A stretch of DNA of 62,792 nt from an uncultured Lachnospiraceae bacterium (GTDB taxonomy: Bacteria > Bacillota > Clostridia > Lachnospirales > Lachnospiraceae). A model generated the notes under the pieces. It made no database searches and was not told the DNA's origin. It saw nothing but the letters and a program-made list of their open reading frames with translations. The stretch is taken from positions 1-62,792 of the forward strand of contig OMXP01000022.1 in the NCBI GenBank assembly GCA_900315055.1, read 5' to 3'. This document shows, piece after piece, positions 9,089 through 20,999 of the stretch (the first letter of the stretch is position 1; each line of letters begins with the position of its first letter). A program made the position numbers and the translations under genes.

Positions 9089-10602
9089 TGTGTCGTCTCC
9101 TCTGTATTCTCTTCCTGATCCGCCTCTGCTGCGGCGCTGCTTTCTGCCGCCGCGGCTTCCTCCTCGGCCTGCTGCAGGGCAGGGCTCTTGAGGACCACCG
9201 TCGCGGTCAGGGTATTCTCCTCGGTTACGTTCTCGGGAACCGTGCACGTGATGTTCACGGCGTAGGTGCCCGACAGGTCGCCGCTCTGGTCCACCTGGGA
9301 GAGTGCCGTGTCGAGATCCACCGTCAGGTTCAGGTTCGAGAGCGTGATCGTCGACACGTCCTCGGAGAGCCCGCTGAAGGTCAGGGCAAACGCCCGGCTT
9401 CCCGTATAGGTTGTGCCCGCGGCGGTGTCGGTCACCGAGGTGATCTCCGCGCTGTATCCCGTCGGCACATTGGCGAGCGTCAGGTCATCGATCGTCGCCG
9501 TGACGGCTGTCGCCGCGGCCGGGTCAATGCCGATCGTCACCGTGACCTTTCCGTCAAAGCTGCTGTCGGCAAGCGTCACGCCATCCGGCAGGTACTGCGT
9601 GATATCCACGGTCTTCGTGACGTCATCGGTTGCCCCGGTGATGTCAAGTTCGGCGGGCGGAATCACGATGGACTGCACGGTCGAGAGGATCGTGCTCTTG
9701 CCGGCAAGCTCGACACTCGAGGGATCAATGGTCATCTGGCCGTTGAGCATGTAGCCGTCCGCCGGGGTGCCGGAGTACTGGGCCGTGATCGGGATCTCGG
9801 TCACCGGCAGGATCGTGATCGTCACCTTGACGGAGTTGATGTTCATCGTCAGGTTTTCGGTCGAGATGGCATCGCCGTCCGCATCAAAGAGCCGGATGTC
9901 GGAATAGGTCGAGATCGTGGACGCAGCATCGGAGATATCCACCGTTGCGACCGCACTGGCGATCTGGCTGACCACTGAGGCCGGACCCGAGATCCGCACC
10001 TGGTTCTGCTCCGGCGTGATGCTGCCGACCTGATAGCCGTCCGCGACATCTCCCGTCGTCTGCGTCGTCAGCGTCAGGGTCTTCGTCTGCCTTGCCTCGA
10101 TCGAGAGCTTCACGTTGTCGATGCTCCCGTCGATCTCCTCGATGTTGTCATTGTACTTGGTCGAATAATACTTGATGTCGATCGTGTACAGATCCGCAAG
10201 ACTTGTGATGTCACTGACGTCCGCGGTCGCGACGATATCCGTCGTGTTCAGCGAATCGAGAATCGAGCGCCTTGCCCTTACCGTCACCGTCGGCACCACG
10301 TCCGTGTTGTCGAGAACCGTATAGACCTCGTTGTTGTCGGTGATCAGGTTGGTGTTCAGGAGTTTTACCTGCAGGTTCGAGATCCGCATCTCCGAGATCG
10401 GGTCATTGATGTTCGTCACGAGCACCCAGAGGATGACGGCAAACACCAGGGATCCGATCTTCCAGCCGAGGTTGTGGAAGATCCCGAGTCCTTTCTTCTT
10501 CTTTTTCGGGGCTTTGCGGATCTGCTGCGTATCCTGGAGATTCTCTGTCACATCTCCCGGCGGCGCGGCCTTCACCTCATCCCGGTTTTCTTCACTTGTC
10601 AT
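9085..10602 (-). CDS. cdaR: CdaR (YbbR-domain regulator of CdaA)
   Basis: About 505 residues. A cytosolic tail (MTSEENRDEVK) is followed by one membrane segment near residues 45-65 (WKIGSLVFAVILWVLVTN), then four YbbR repeats outside the membrane, rich in Thr, Asp and Val. A charged Gln/Glu/Ala tail closes it. CdaR binds CdaA in the membrane and tunes cyclic di-AMP synthesis. The ATG at 10602 overlaps the end of cdaA by 11 bases. A start eight codons earlier is also open. Confidence 0.92.
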   Translation of the reverse strand: MTSEENRDEVKAAPPGDVTENLQDTQQIRKAPKKKKKGLGIFHNLGWKIGSLVFAVILWVLVTNINDPISEMRISNLQVKLLNTNLITDNNEVYTVLDNTDVVPTVTVRARRSILDSLNTTDIVATADVSDITSLADLYTIDIKYYSTKYNDNIEEIDGSIDNVKLSIEARQTKTLTLTTQTTGDVADGYQVGSITPEQNQVRISGPASVVSQIASAVATVDISDAASTISTYSDIRLFDADGDAISTENLTMNINSVKVTITILPVTEIPITAQYSGTPADGYMLNGQMTIDPSSVELAGKSTILSTVQSIVIPPAELDITGATDDVTKTVDITQYLPDGVTLADSSFDGKVTVTIGIDPAAATAVTATIDDLTLANVPTGYSAEITSVTDTAAGTTYTGSRAFALTFSGLSEDVSTITLSNLNLTVDLDTALSQVDQSGDLSGTYAVNITCTVPENVTEENTLTATVVLKSPALQQAEEEAAAAESSAAAEADQEENTEETTQ

Positions 10603-11461
10603 CTTCCTTCCCTTTCCACGGAACAAAGATGCTGTGCTTCTCTTCCGTATTGCTCTTTCCCTGGAACCTCGTCAGGAAATCCCGCAGGGCATCGCCCGTC
10701 AGGTTCCGGGAGAGAGAGCCGCGGTAGGCGGTGGAGATCTGCCCCGTCTCCTCCGAGACGATGATCGTCAGCGCGTCGGTGCACTCGGAAATGCCGATGC
10801 CCGCGCGGTGACGCGTGCCCAGGTTCTTGTCGAGGGACTTGTTGTCCGAGAGTGGCAGGTAGCAGGTCGCCGAGGTGACCCGGTTGCCCTCGATGATCAC
10901 GGCGCCGTCGTGCAGCGGCGTGTTCTTCTCAAAGATGTTGATGAGAAGCTGGGAGGAGACCACCGCATCGATGTCGATGCCGGTGCGCTCGTACTCCCTA
11001 AGCGGTGTCTTCATTTTAATGACGATGAGGGCACCGGTCTTGACCTTTGCCATCGCAACGCAGGCGCGCACGATCTCATTGACGGTGCGGTCCGAATAGA
11101 GGCCATCCTCCTTGGAGCCGGTGTGGAAGAAGGTGCGGAACACGTTTTTCTGGCCGAGTTCCTCCATGGCGTTGCGCAGCTCCGGCTGCAATATCACGAT
11201 GAGCACCATGAAAAAGATGCTCGCGACGTTCTGGACGATCCACAGGATGGTCGTCATGTTGAAGATCGCCGCGATCATGACGAAGACCACGATCACGAGG
11301 ATTCCCTTGAGCAGGGAATAGGCCCTCGTGTTCCGTATCCACATGATGATGTGGTAGGTCAAAAAAGCGATGATCAGAATCTCAACGACATCTGTCCATC
11401 GCACGGTAGGCATATGTAGCTGTGCAAGATCGCTCTCAAAGGAGCTCCAAAACTGCTGCAT
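10592..11461 (-). CDS. cdaA: Membrane diadenylate cyclase CdaA
   Basis: A 289-residue enzyme that makes cyclic di-AMP from two ATP. Three N-terminal membrane segments span about residues 22-92. The DAC domain follows, with the DGA motif at 185-187 (PLHDGAVIIEG) and the RHR motif at 217-219 (GTRHRAGIG). Both catalytic motifs are intact. The order cdaA-cdaR-glmM is the conserved Bacillota module linking cyclic di-AMP to cell-wall precursor supply, potassium and turgor. A GAGG site precedes the ATG. Confidence 0.96.
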   Translation of the reverse strand: MQQFWSSFESDLAQLHMPTVRWTDVVEILIIAFLTYHIIMWIRNTRAYSLLKGILVIVVFVMIAAIFNMTTILWIVQNVASIFFMVLIVILQPELRNAMEELGQKNVFRTFFHTGSKEDGLYSDRTVNEIVRACVAMAKVKTGALIVIKMKTPLREYERTGIDIDAVVSSQLLINIFEKNTPLHDGAVIIEGNRVTSATCYLPLSDNKSLDKNLGTRHRAGIGISECTDALTIIVSEETGQISTAYRGSLSRNLTGDALRDFLTRFQGKSNTEEKHSIFVPWKGKEDDK

Positions 11462-11474
11462 GCTTTATGAATCC

Positions 11475-12533
11475 TCAGCGCTGATCCTCGTCCTGGTAGC
11501 CGTCGTCGGCATCGCCCTCTTCATACCCCTCATCGCCCTGCGGCTCGTCGTACTGCTGCGTCACGCCCTGTACGGTGTGGGACGCCCTGCGCTGCGTCTG
11601 ATGGCGGGTGGAGCTGATCTGCGTCACCCTGCGCCGGGGTGCCGTGTAGAGGTTCTTCGGGATCATGCGGACGTAATAATAGTAATCGTCGTCCTCAAAC
11701 TGCGCATTCTCGATGCGCGTGTAGTCCAGATTGAAGCGGAAAAAGGTCACCACAATGCAGATGAGCGCGGAGGCGATGACACCGCCGAACACCGCACCGA
11801 TGCTGACACTGGTTCCGTAGAGCATGTCGCCGATGAGAACGACGATGAGCTCCACAATCGCGCCGACCCCCGTGGCGATCTGCCACGCATAGCGGATCCG
11901 AAGGCGCCGGATCACATAGACAATGATGGCGGCCGCGACCACGGCGATGATCATGATGATCGTCTGCTGGTTCTGCAGCGTCCCGTCCATGATGAGGCGG
12001 AACCTTGCGGTCATCCCCGACTCGTCCGTCGTCGTGCTGATGCTGGTCTCATTCGAGTGGATGAAACTGATGAAGGACCAGTAGAACACCGCAACGGCGC
12101 TCGTTGCAGCCGAGGCCGGGGTGAACAGAAGCCCTCCGAGGAGCGGAATCAGGTACGGTATGCCAAGGAGCTGGCACATGGGTGCCATCACAAGGAGCAC
12201 CAGGTCCCTCGGGGAAAACCGGAAATAGGCAAGCAGGGCAATGAGAAGGTACAGAGCCCCCACCAGCAGCGCCTCCGTGGAGAGTGTCTGCAGCTGGACA
12301 AGGCTTACGATCGTGATGACCGCCACAATGCCGCCCATCGGAAGCAGCGCGCACAGCAGGCTGATCAGAACCAGAAACAGCGGTCCGGTCAGGACCTTCT
12401 GATAGCCGATCTGTCCCTCAATCGCCAGAAGCCCCAGAAGAACCGCCGCGAACTTGAACGCGATGTTGAACGGCGTCTCGAACTGCCGGTAGATCTGTAT
12501 GATTCTGTCCCTGATTTCCAATAGTGTCGTCAT
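11475..12533 (-). CDS. Uncharacterised polytopic membrane protein upstream of cdaA
   Basis: A 352-residue protein I cannot assign. It has roughly ten hydrophobic segments between residues 25 and 275. A Ser/Thr-rich loop (SNETSISTTTDESG) lies near 158-171. The C-terminal cytosolic tail of about 80 residues has a tyrosine cluster (DDDYYYYVRM) and ends in an acidic, Gly/Gln-rich stretch. The ATG overlaps the preceding gene by 4 bases, and it ends 13 bases before cdaA. The tight coupling suggests a role with cyclic di-AMP or the envelope, which is inference from context only. Confidence 0.8.
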   Translation of the reverse strand: MTTLLEIRDRIIQIYRQFETPFNIAFKFAAVLLGLLAIEGQIGYQKVLTGPLFLVLISLLCALLPMGGIVAVITIVSLVQLQTLSTEALLVGALYLLIALLAYFRFSPRDLVLLVMAPMCQLLGIPYLIPLLGGLLFTPASAATSAVAVFYWSFISFIHSNETSISTTTDESGMTARFRLIMDGTLQNQQTIIMIIAVVAAAIIVYVIRRLRIRYAWQIATGVGAIVELIVVLIGDMLYGTSVSIGAVFGGVIASALICIVVTFFRFNLDYTRIENAQFEDDDYYYYVRMIPKNLYTAPRRRVTQISSTRHQTQRRASHTVQGVTQQYDEPQGDEGYEEGDADDGYQDEDQR

Positions 12534-12937
12534 GAAAGGATTTCCCCGTCTTCCCGCTGGTAGCCCTGTTCCATCACCTTCAGCTCATGGTAGAGCCTTC
12601 CCTGCCGCTTCTTTGCGCGGTCGTAGCGCGAAGAGTAGACGAGCACGGTCAGGATGATCATCGCCGTCTGAGTCAGAAGGTAGGCGAGAATCAGCACCGT
12701 CATGACGGAGATGAGGTTGTTGTTGAAGATGGCGAGCAGTACGTTTTCGAGGTCATAGAAGACCACAACCGCGGCAATGAGCAGGAAGGCGATCGTGTTG
12801 CAGACAAACGTGACAAGCACCTGTCCAAGGACATAGTCGTTCTTGAAGGAGCGCGTCACCTTCTCATCCTCATATCCATGACGGGTCTCATAGACCGACA
12901 TCCGTGCCATCCGCCGGACTTTCTGCTGATGAATCAT
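12530..12937 (-). CDS. Small two-segment membrane protein
   Basis: About 135 residues, not recognised. A basic N-terminal tail (MIHQQKVRRMARM) leads to two membrane hairpin segments, about residues 38-62 and 70-95. A basic, helical C-terminus (SSRYDRAKKRQGRLYHELKVMEQ) follows. The ATG at 12937 is preceded by AAGGGGAA at good spacing, so the gene overlaps comF by 50 bases. An earlier in-frame start at 12958 is less likely. The 4-base overlap with the next gene suggests the two membrane proteins are made together. Confidence 0.75.
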   Translation of the reverse strand: MIHQQKVRRMARMSVYETRHGYEDEKVTRSFKNDYVLGQVLVTFVCNTIAFLLIAAVVVFYDLENVLLAIFNNNLISVMTVLILAYLLTQTAMIILTVLVYSSRYDRAKKRQGRLYHELKVMEQGYQREDGEILS

Positions 12938-13826
12938 CTGTGGTTCCCCTTGCGGCAAGTGTCACGAAAAGGACCTGGTCCGCTCCTGCATCGAGAAGGA
13001 CCCTGGTGCAGGCATCCATCGTGGCGCCCGTCGTATAGATGTCGTCGACAAGCATAATCACTTTGGATTTTACATCAAAACCATGGACTGTAAAAGCATT
13101 TTTCAGGGCGGCGGCGCGCTCTGCGGCAGGTGCGGAGCGAAGAAGCGGCGTGTTCCTGCTTCGGACAAGAAGATCCGTGCGGACCGGAATCCCGGACACT
13201 CTGGATGCCTGCTCTGCAAGAAGCACCGCGATGTCAAAGCCTCTCTTTTTCACCCGGTCGGGAGACGTGGGGACGGGGATCAGAAGGTCCGCCTTCCGGA
13301 ACATGGCATCATTCATGATCTTTTCCGCGATCCTTGCCCCGAAGTAGTCCGCGTACTCGGGGCACAAACCGCTCTTCATCTGATACAGCGGTCCCTGTAC
13401 GGCGCGGTAGAGAAACACCGAGAGCCCCCGGGAGAAGAGATGTCCCTGCGTCCTGCAGCCATCGCACAGGGCCTGCCCTGGATCCTGCAGGGGCGTTCCG
13501 CACCGAAGGCACACGGGGTCGGAAACAGGCTCGAAGGCCCATTCGCAGTCCGGGCAGATGCAGGGCCGAAGATCCGCCCTGAAAACCGGCGTCGCATCGC
13601 CGGGCCGCCGGAAGGCCGGATCACAGGAGATTCCTTTCGGGGTCCCGTACCCGTCCAGTTTCCACTCCCACCCGTAATGTCTCCGCTCCCTCTTCCCGAA
13701 CAGGGCATACGGCAGGGACAAAAGCCCCAGGTCCGTCCGAAGGACCGGCTCACGGCATACCGGACAGCGGCGGGGATAGAGAAGGTCGATCACAAGGTCA
13801 CGGCCTTTCGCCTGTTTTGCTCTCAT
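12888..13826 (-). CDS. comF: ComF-family phosphoribosyltransferase-like protein
   Basis: About 312 residues. The N-terminal zinc part has CPVC near residue 19 and a second Cys4 cluster (CPDCEWAF, CLRCGTPL, CDGC). The C-terminal half is a type I phosphoribosyltransferase fold with the PRPP-binding loop VIMLVDDIYTTGATMDA. ComF is needed for DNA uptake in Bacillus and Helicobacter, where it helps pull in or process single-stranded DNA, but it is also present in non-competent species. The ATG at 13826 is 8 bases after recD2. No comG or comEC genes lie in the window. Confidence 0.88.
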   Translation of the reverse strand: MRAKQAKGRDLVIDLLYPRRCPVCREPVLRTDLGLLSLPYALFGKRERRHYGWEWKLDGYGTPKGISCDPAFRRPGDATPVFRADLRPCICPDCEWAFEPVSDPVCLRCGTPLQDPGQALCDGCRTQGHLFSRGLSVFLYRAVQGPLYQMKSGLCPEYADYFGARIAEKIMNDAMFRKADLLIPVPTSPDRVKKRGFDIAVLLAEQASRVSGIPVRTDLLVRSRNTPLLRSAPAAERAAALKNAFTVHGFDVKSKVIMLVDDIYTTGATMDACTRVLLDAGADQVLFVTLAARGTTDDSSAESPADGTDVGL

Positions 13827-13834
13827 GTGTTCTC

Positions 13835-16060
13835 TCAAGGAATGGTCTCCCGGATTCTGTCGGCAAGGCCGGTGTCTCTCGTGCTCTCCCGAAGGTTTGC
13901 CTCCATGGAGGAGAGCACGTCCTCTCTGCCCAGGATCACGACGCATTTCCTTGCCCTCGTGATCGCGGTGTAGAGGAGATTTCTGTGAAAGAGCTGCGGC
14001 GGCCCGCCAAGAAGCGGCAGGATCACCGCGGGATACTCCGAGCCCTGGGACTTGTGCACCGTGACGGCGTAGGCAAGATCGAGCTCTAAGAGCTGTTCGA
14101 CGGGATAGTGGACCGTGCGGTTCTCGTCAAAGAGGACCACGACCTCCCCCTCCTTCGGGCGCACCGCCTGCACCACCCCGAAGTCCCCGTTGAAGACGCC
14201 GGTCCCGGACTCGATGGCCATGCCGAAGTTTCCTTCCACCCGCCACTCCATCTGGTAGTCGTTCTTCGTCTGCATGACCTTGTCCCCGGCCCTGAAGTGC
14301 TGTCCGTGGGCTTCGATCTCCGGCTCGTTCTCCTTTTTCGGGTTCAGGACCTCCTGAAGAACCTCGTTGAGGCGGATCGCCCCCAGGGGTCCCTTCTTCA
14401 TCGGGGTGAGCACCTGGATCTCGGAGGAGGTGCAGTGCACGTATTTCGGGAGCATGTCCCTTATCAGCTGCACCATGTGCTTGTAGATGACGTTCGGATC
14501 GGTGCGGGGAAGGAAGAAGAAATCGGCGCTTTTGTTGTCGAGCTTTAGCTTCTCCCCGGTGAGGATCCGGTGGGCGTTGACGATGATGTCGCTCTTCTGC
14601 GCCTGCCTGAAGATCGTATTGAGCCGTATCACCCGAAACTTCCCCGAGTCGATGAGATCAAAGAGAACCTGCCCGGGACCTACGCTCGGCAGCTGGTTGG
14701 TATCCCCGACGAGGACAAGGCACGTCCCCGGGGTAATGGCGGAAAGCAGCGCATCGAAGAGGAACAGATCCACCATCGAGGTCTCATCGATGATCACCAC
14801 GTCCGCATCGATGGGATCGGATGCGTCGTGGGCAAAACCATACGACTGTTCGGATGAGCCCTGTGACCCCAGGAGCCGGTGAATCGTCTGCGCTTCGTAC
14901 CCGGTGGCCTCGCTCATGCGCTTGGCCGCCCGGCCTGTCGGCGCGGCAAGGACGACGCTCTTTCCGGTGTCGATGAAGTAGCGGATGATCGTGTTGATCG
15001 TTGTCGTCTTGCCGGTGCCGGGGCCGCCGGTCAGGATCAGCACACCGCCCCCCGCTGCCTCCTGCACGGCCTTTCTCTGCAGGTCATCGAGGGTGATCTT
15101 CTCCTGCTGCTCGATCGCAAGGATCTTCTCCCTGATCTCCTCTTTAGTCAGCCGCTCCGGCGTCATGACATCGAGATCCCGAAGGTGCACCGCGATCCGC
15201 TGCTCGGTCCGAAAGCTCCGTGCAAGGAACACGAAGGGCACGTCGGTCCCGGACACGTCCTTCGTCTTTGCCACCACGCGGTGGTCGAGCATGAGGTTTG
15301 TCAGCTGAATGTCGATGACATCCTCCGGAACCTCAAGGAGCTCCTGTGCCCGTTTCAGGACCTCGTCCTTTGGCACGCAGGTGCTTCCTTCATCGAGGGC
15401 ACAGGAAAGCACGTATTCGATGCCGCTTCGGATCCGGAAATCCGAGCCCGGGGCGATGCCGGTCTTCCGCGCGATCTCATCGGCCCGGACAAACCCGATG
15501 CCGTCGATGTCATCGGCGAGCTGATAGGGATCGGTCTTTAAGATCTCCTGCGTCTTCTCCCCGTAGGTCTTGAAGATCTTGATGGCAAGAGGCCCCGTGA
15601 TGTCGTACTTCGCAAGAAAGAGGCAGGTTTCCCGCTCCTGTCTCTGCCCCGCGGCCTGCACGGCGATCTTCCGCGCCATGCTCTCCGAAATCCCCCTGAT
15701 CTCGGCAAGGCGCTCCGGCTCCTCGTCGAGGATCCTCAGTGTGTCGTCCCCGAAGGTATCGGCGATCTTCTGCGCCATCTTTTCGCCGATTCCCTTGATA
15801 CCGCTCCCCGCAAGGTAGCGCACCAGGGCATCCTTCCCCTCGGGGCGGACGGTCTCATAGGAGGATGCCTTGAACTGCTGCCCGTAAAGGGGGTGGAGCA
15901 CGTAGTCTCCCTCCACTTTGCAGCTCTCCCCGAGGGCAATCTTCGGGATCACTCCCGTGCAGGTCATGGTATCCCCGTCTGTTGTCACCTCAAAGACCGT
16001 ATAGCCGTTTTCCTCGTTCCGATAGATGAGATCGGACACATATCCTCTGAGTTCTTCCAT
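13835..16060 (-). CDS. recD2: RecD2-type ATP-dependent helicase
   Basis: A 741-residue SF1B 5'-3' DNA helicase. The N-terminal extension is typical of RecD2 and contains helix-hairpin-helix-like motifs (AGSGIKGIGEKMAQKIADTFG near 85-105). The Walker A motif is LTGGPGTGKTTT near 342, the Walker B region VVIIDETSMVDLF near 425, and the C-terminal UvrD-like motif contains YAVTVHKSQGSEYP. It acts alone, without RecBC, in replication-associated repair. Its ribosome binding site is weak. It heads the long run ending at proS. Confidence 0.93.
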   Translation of the reverse strand: MEELRGYVSDLIYRNEENGYTVFEVTTDGDTMTCTGVIPKIALGESCKVEGDYVLHPLYGQQFKASSYETVRPEGKDALVRYLAGSGIKGIGEKMAQKIADTFGDDTLRILDEEPERLAEIRGISESMARKIAVQAAGQRQERETCLFLAKYDITGPLAIKIFKTYGEKTQEILKTDPYQLADDIDGIGFVRADEIARKTGIAPGSDFRIRSGIEYVLSCALDEGSTCVPKDEVLKRAQELLEVPEDVIDIQLTNLMLDHRVVAKTKDVSGTDVPFVFLARSFRTEQRIAVHLRDLDVMTPERLTKEEIREKILAIEQQEKITLDDLQRKAVQEAAGGGVLILTGGPGTGKTTTINTIIRYFIDTGKSVVLAAPTGRAAKRMSEATGYEAQTIHRLLGSQGSSEQSYGFAHDASDPIDADVVIIDETSMVDLFLFDALLSAITPGTCLVLVGDTNQLPSVGPGQVLFDLIDSGKFRVIRLNTIFRQAQKSDIIVNAHRILTGEKLKLDNKSADFFFLPRTDPNVIYKHMVQLIRDMLPKYVHCTSSEIQVLTPMKKGPLGAIRLNEVLQEVLNPKKENEPEIEAHGQHFRAGDKVMQTKNDYQMEWRVEGNFGMAIESGTGVFNGDFGVVQAVRPKEGEVVVLFDENRTVHYPVEQLLELDLAYAVTVHKSQGSEYPAVILPLLGGPPQLFHRNLLYTAITRARKCVVILGREDVLSSMEANLRESTRDTGLADRIRETIP

Positions 16061-16100
16061 ACCAAATCAGTCCGCAGCACGACGTGAAGTGCTTTAAATC

Positions 16101-16130
16101 AAAAAATGCGGCGCAATAACATCGCCGCAT
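16101..16130 (-). terminator. Intrinsic terminator after mreB
   Basis: Stem ATGCGGCG (16106-16113) with CGCCGCAT (16123-16130), followed on the minus strand by a T-tract (16106-16101). A candidate recD2 promoter lies just upstream, so the same hairpin would also sit in the recD2 leader. Confidence 0.85.
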
Positions 16131-16136
16131 GCAATC

Positions 16137-16165
16137 ATAATACAGAACAGATGTGCTTCCCGCAA
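16137..16165 (-). promoter_or_regulatory. Candidate recD2 promoter
   Basis: TTGCGG (16165-16160), a 17-bp spacer and TATTAT (16142-16137) on the minus strand. It lies between the mreB stop and the mreB terminator. Transcripts from it would begin just before the hairpin. Confidence 0.45.
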
Positions 16166-16171
16166 GTGTTT

Positions 16172-17176
16172 CTATGCGGTCGGCTCATTTTCCATGGCGC
16201 CGGAGATGAACTCGACGTACCTTCCGGTGCCGACGGCCACGGCCGTCATCGGATCCTCTGCGGTCACGGCGCTGATCCCGGTCTTCTCGGTGATCAGCTC
16301 CTCGAGCCCGCGAAGGAGCGAGCCGCCGCCGGTCAGGACAATGCCCCGGTCCGCGATATCCGCCGCAAGCTCCGGCGGGGTCTTCTCGAGGACGGAGTGA
16401 ATGGCCTCCACGATCTGGTTCGTGGGCTCACGCAGTGCCTCCTCCATCTCGGCAGACGAGACCTTGATGGTGCGGGGAAGACCCGTGACGAGGTTTCTGC
16501 CGCGGACCTGTGCGTACTCCTCGGTGGGCTGCGGATAGCAGCAGCCGACGCGGATCTTCAGATCCTCCGCGGTTCTCTCGCCGACGAGCAGGTTGTACTT
16601 CTTGCGCATGTAGCGCACGATGGCGTCGTTGAAGTCATCGCCTGCGACCTTGATCGAGGTGGAGACGACGGTGGACCCGAGCGAGATCACCGCGATGTCC
16701 GTCGTGCCGCCGCCGATGTCGACGACCATGTTGCCGCAGGGCTTCGTGATGTCGATGCCGGCGCCGATCGCGGCCGCGATGGGCTCCTCGATGATGAACA
16801 CCTCCCGGGCGCCTGCCTGGAACGTCGCATCCTCGACGGCCTTCTTCTCGACCTCCGTGACCTGGCTGGGCACGCAGACCGCGATACGGGGCTTGCGGAA
16901 GGTCCTGCGTCCCACGGCCTTCTGGATGAAGTACTTCATCATCTTCTCGGTGACGGTGTAGTCGGAGATGACGCCCTGGCGCAGCGGGCGCACGGCCACG
17001 ATGTTGCCCGGCGTTCTGCCGAGCATGAGTCTTGCGTCCTCGCCGATCGCCTTGATTTTATTGGTATCGCGGTCAAAGGCCACGACCGAGGGCTCCTTGA
17101 GGACGACACCTCTGCCGCGGATATACACCAGGACACTGGCGGTACCAAGATCGATTCCGATATCTGTATGCTGCAT
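16172..17176 (-). CDS. mreB: MreB/Mbl rod-shape actin homologue
   Basis: A 334-residue bacterial actin that guides sidewall peptidoglycan synthesis from the inner membrane face. It shows phosphate-1 IGIDLGTASVLVYIRGRG near residue 5, phosphate-2 MVVDIGGGTTDIAVISLG near 150 and the adenosine motif GIVLTGGGSLLRGL near 280. The ATG at 17176 has GAGAGGAAA just upstream. The absence of mreC and mreD beside it is typical of a second copy such as Mbl or MreBH, so the exact paralogue is open. It stands between uvrA and recD2 with a hairpin on each side. Confidence 0.9.
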   Translation of the reverse strand: MQHTDIGIDLGTASVLVYIRGRGVVLKEPSVVAFDRDTNKIKAIGEDARLMLGRTPGNIVAVRPLRQGVISDYTVTEKMMKYFIQKAVGRRTFRKPRIAVCVPSQVTEVEKKAVEDATFQAGAREVFIIEEPIAAAIGAGIDITKPCGNMVVDIGGGTTDIAVISLGSTVVSTSIKVAGDDFNDAIVRYMRKKYNLLVGERTAEDLKIRVGCCYPQPTEEYAQVRGRNLVTGLPRTIKVSSAEMEEALREPTNQIVEAIHSVLEKTPPELAADIADRGIVLTGGGSLLRGLEELITEKTGISAVTAEDPMTAVAVGTGRYVEFISGAMENEPTA

Positions 17177-17205
17177 GAATTTCCTCTCAGCGGTATAGAA
17201 CAATG

Positions 17206-17237
17206 GAAAAATCCGCACGGACACCCGACCCGTGCGG
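17206..17237 (-). terminator. Intrinsic terminator after uvrA
   Basis: Stem CCGCACGG (17213-17220) with CCGTGCGG (17230-17237) and an ATTTTTCC tail on the minus strand. It lies between the uvrA stop and the mreB start and could act as an attenuator in the mreB leader. Confidence 0.8.
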
Positions 17238-17242
17238 TTTAC

Positions 17243-17271
17243 AGTATAAGCTAACAGTCCCTGTTTTTGAA
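17243..17271 (-). promoter_or_regulatory. Candidate mreB promoter
   Basis: TTCAAA (17271-17266), a 17-bp spacer and TATACT (17248-17243) on the minus strand. The start site would fall at the upstream edge of the uvrA terminator hairpin. Confidence 0.45.
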
Positions 17272-17278
17272 AGACCTG

Positions 17279-20239
<2,961 letters not shown>

Positions 20240-20486
20240 ACAACTCACCTCACAGATCCTGCTTCATGACTTCCGCGCGAATTTCTATTTTAGCATGCCG
20301 GGCAAGACCTCCAAAAGACATAAACGTCCGGTTCCGGCTCTTTTCCGGTTTTCTCAGTGTAAGAAGTGCAGAAGATTCCCGTCCCCGGTCAATCGCTTAT
20401 CTTACGATCCTGCAGGGCAAAAGATCAGCTCCCGCCCCGGGAAACAGAAGCCGCAGTATAATGGAGGCGCAAAGGGGGTTATTCCA

Positions 20487-20999
20487 ATGTTTATCCTGAA
20501 CACCGAATCCAGCAGCATCGCCTTAAAAAGTGCCTCGGCATACATTATCCTCGACCACGACGGGGAGCTCACCTTCCCGTCGCCCGTGGAGGCAGGGCCC
20601 GTCGACATGCTCCTCGACAGCCTGAAGAGCGCCCTGGACTTTATGGACCAGAAGAAGGTCCGCACCTTTACCGGTGCGCATTCCTATCATGAGTACAACG
20701 CCTACCATCAGTGTCTCTATGAGGGAAACATCGGCGCTGCGGACCACGCGCTCATTCTCTCCACCGGAACACTCATCGACATGTCGGACTCCTGTCTTGT
20801 CCTTGTCAACTTAAGCGAGACAGAAGCTCTGCAGCTCATGCTCCGGGCGGCAAAGGAACACGCGGTCAGTTCAAAGAACAAATCCGCCATGGAAAAGCGG
20901 ACGGAAATCCTCCGTGCCCTCGATGAGAAGCTCGGTCTTCCGGTAGAGAAAGAGGAGAAAAAGGGCGGGCTGTTCAGTTTCCTGCACCGGAAGAAGTAG
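20487..20999 (+). CDS. Uncharacterised soluble protein
   Basis: About 170 residues, not recognised. It starts MFILNTESSSIALKSAS, is mixed alpha/beta, and contains HSYHEYNAYHQCLYEGN near residue 65. It ends with a highly basic tail (EKEEKKGGLFSFLHRKK) that could touch the membrane or nucleic acid. The ATG is preceded by AAAGGGGG at good spacing, and a TATAAT box lies at 20457-20462 without a clear -35. It is transcribed away from uvrA. Confidence 0.75.
   Translation: MFILNTESSSIALKSASAYIILDHDGELTFPSPVEAGPVDMLLDSLKSALDFMDQKKVRTFTGAHSYHEYNAYHQCLYEGNIGAADHALILSTGTLIDMSDSCLVLVNLSETEALQLMLRAAKEHAVSSKNKSAMEKRTEILRALDEKLGLPVEKEEKKGGLFSFLHRKK

Noticed and set aside
20240..20486. LexA (SOS) box before uvrA
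   Set aside because: No CGAAC-N4-GTTCG-like palindrome was seen near uvrA, nor in the csoR-uvrB upstream region.
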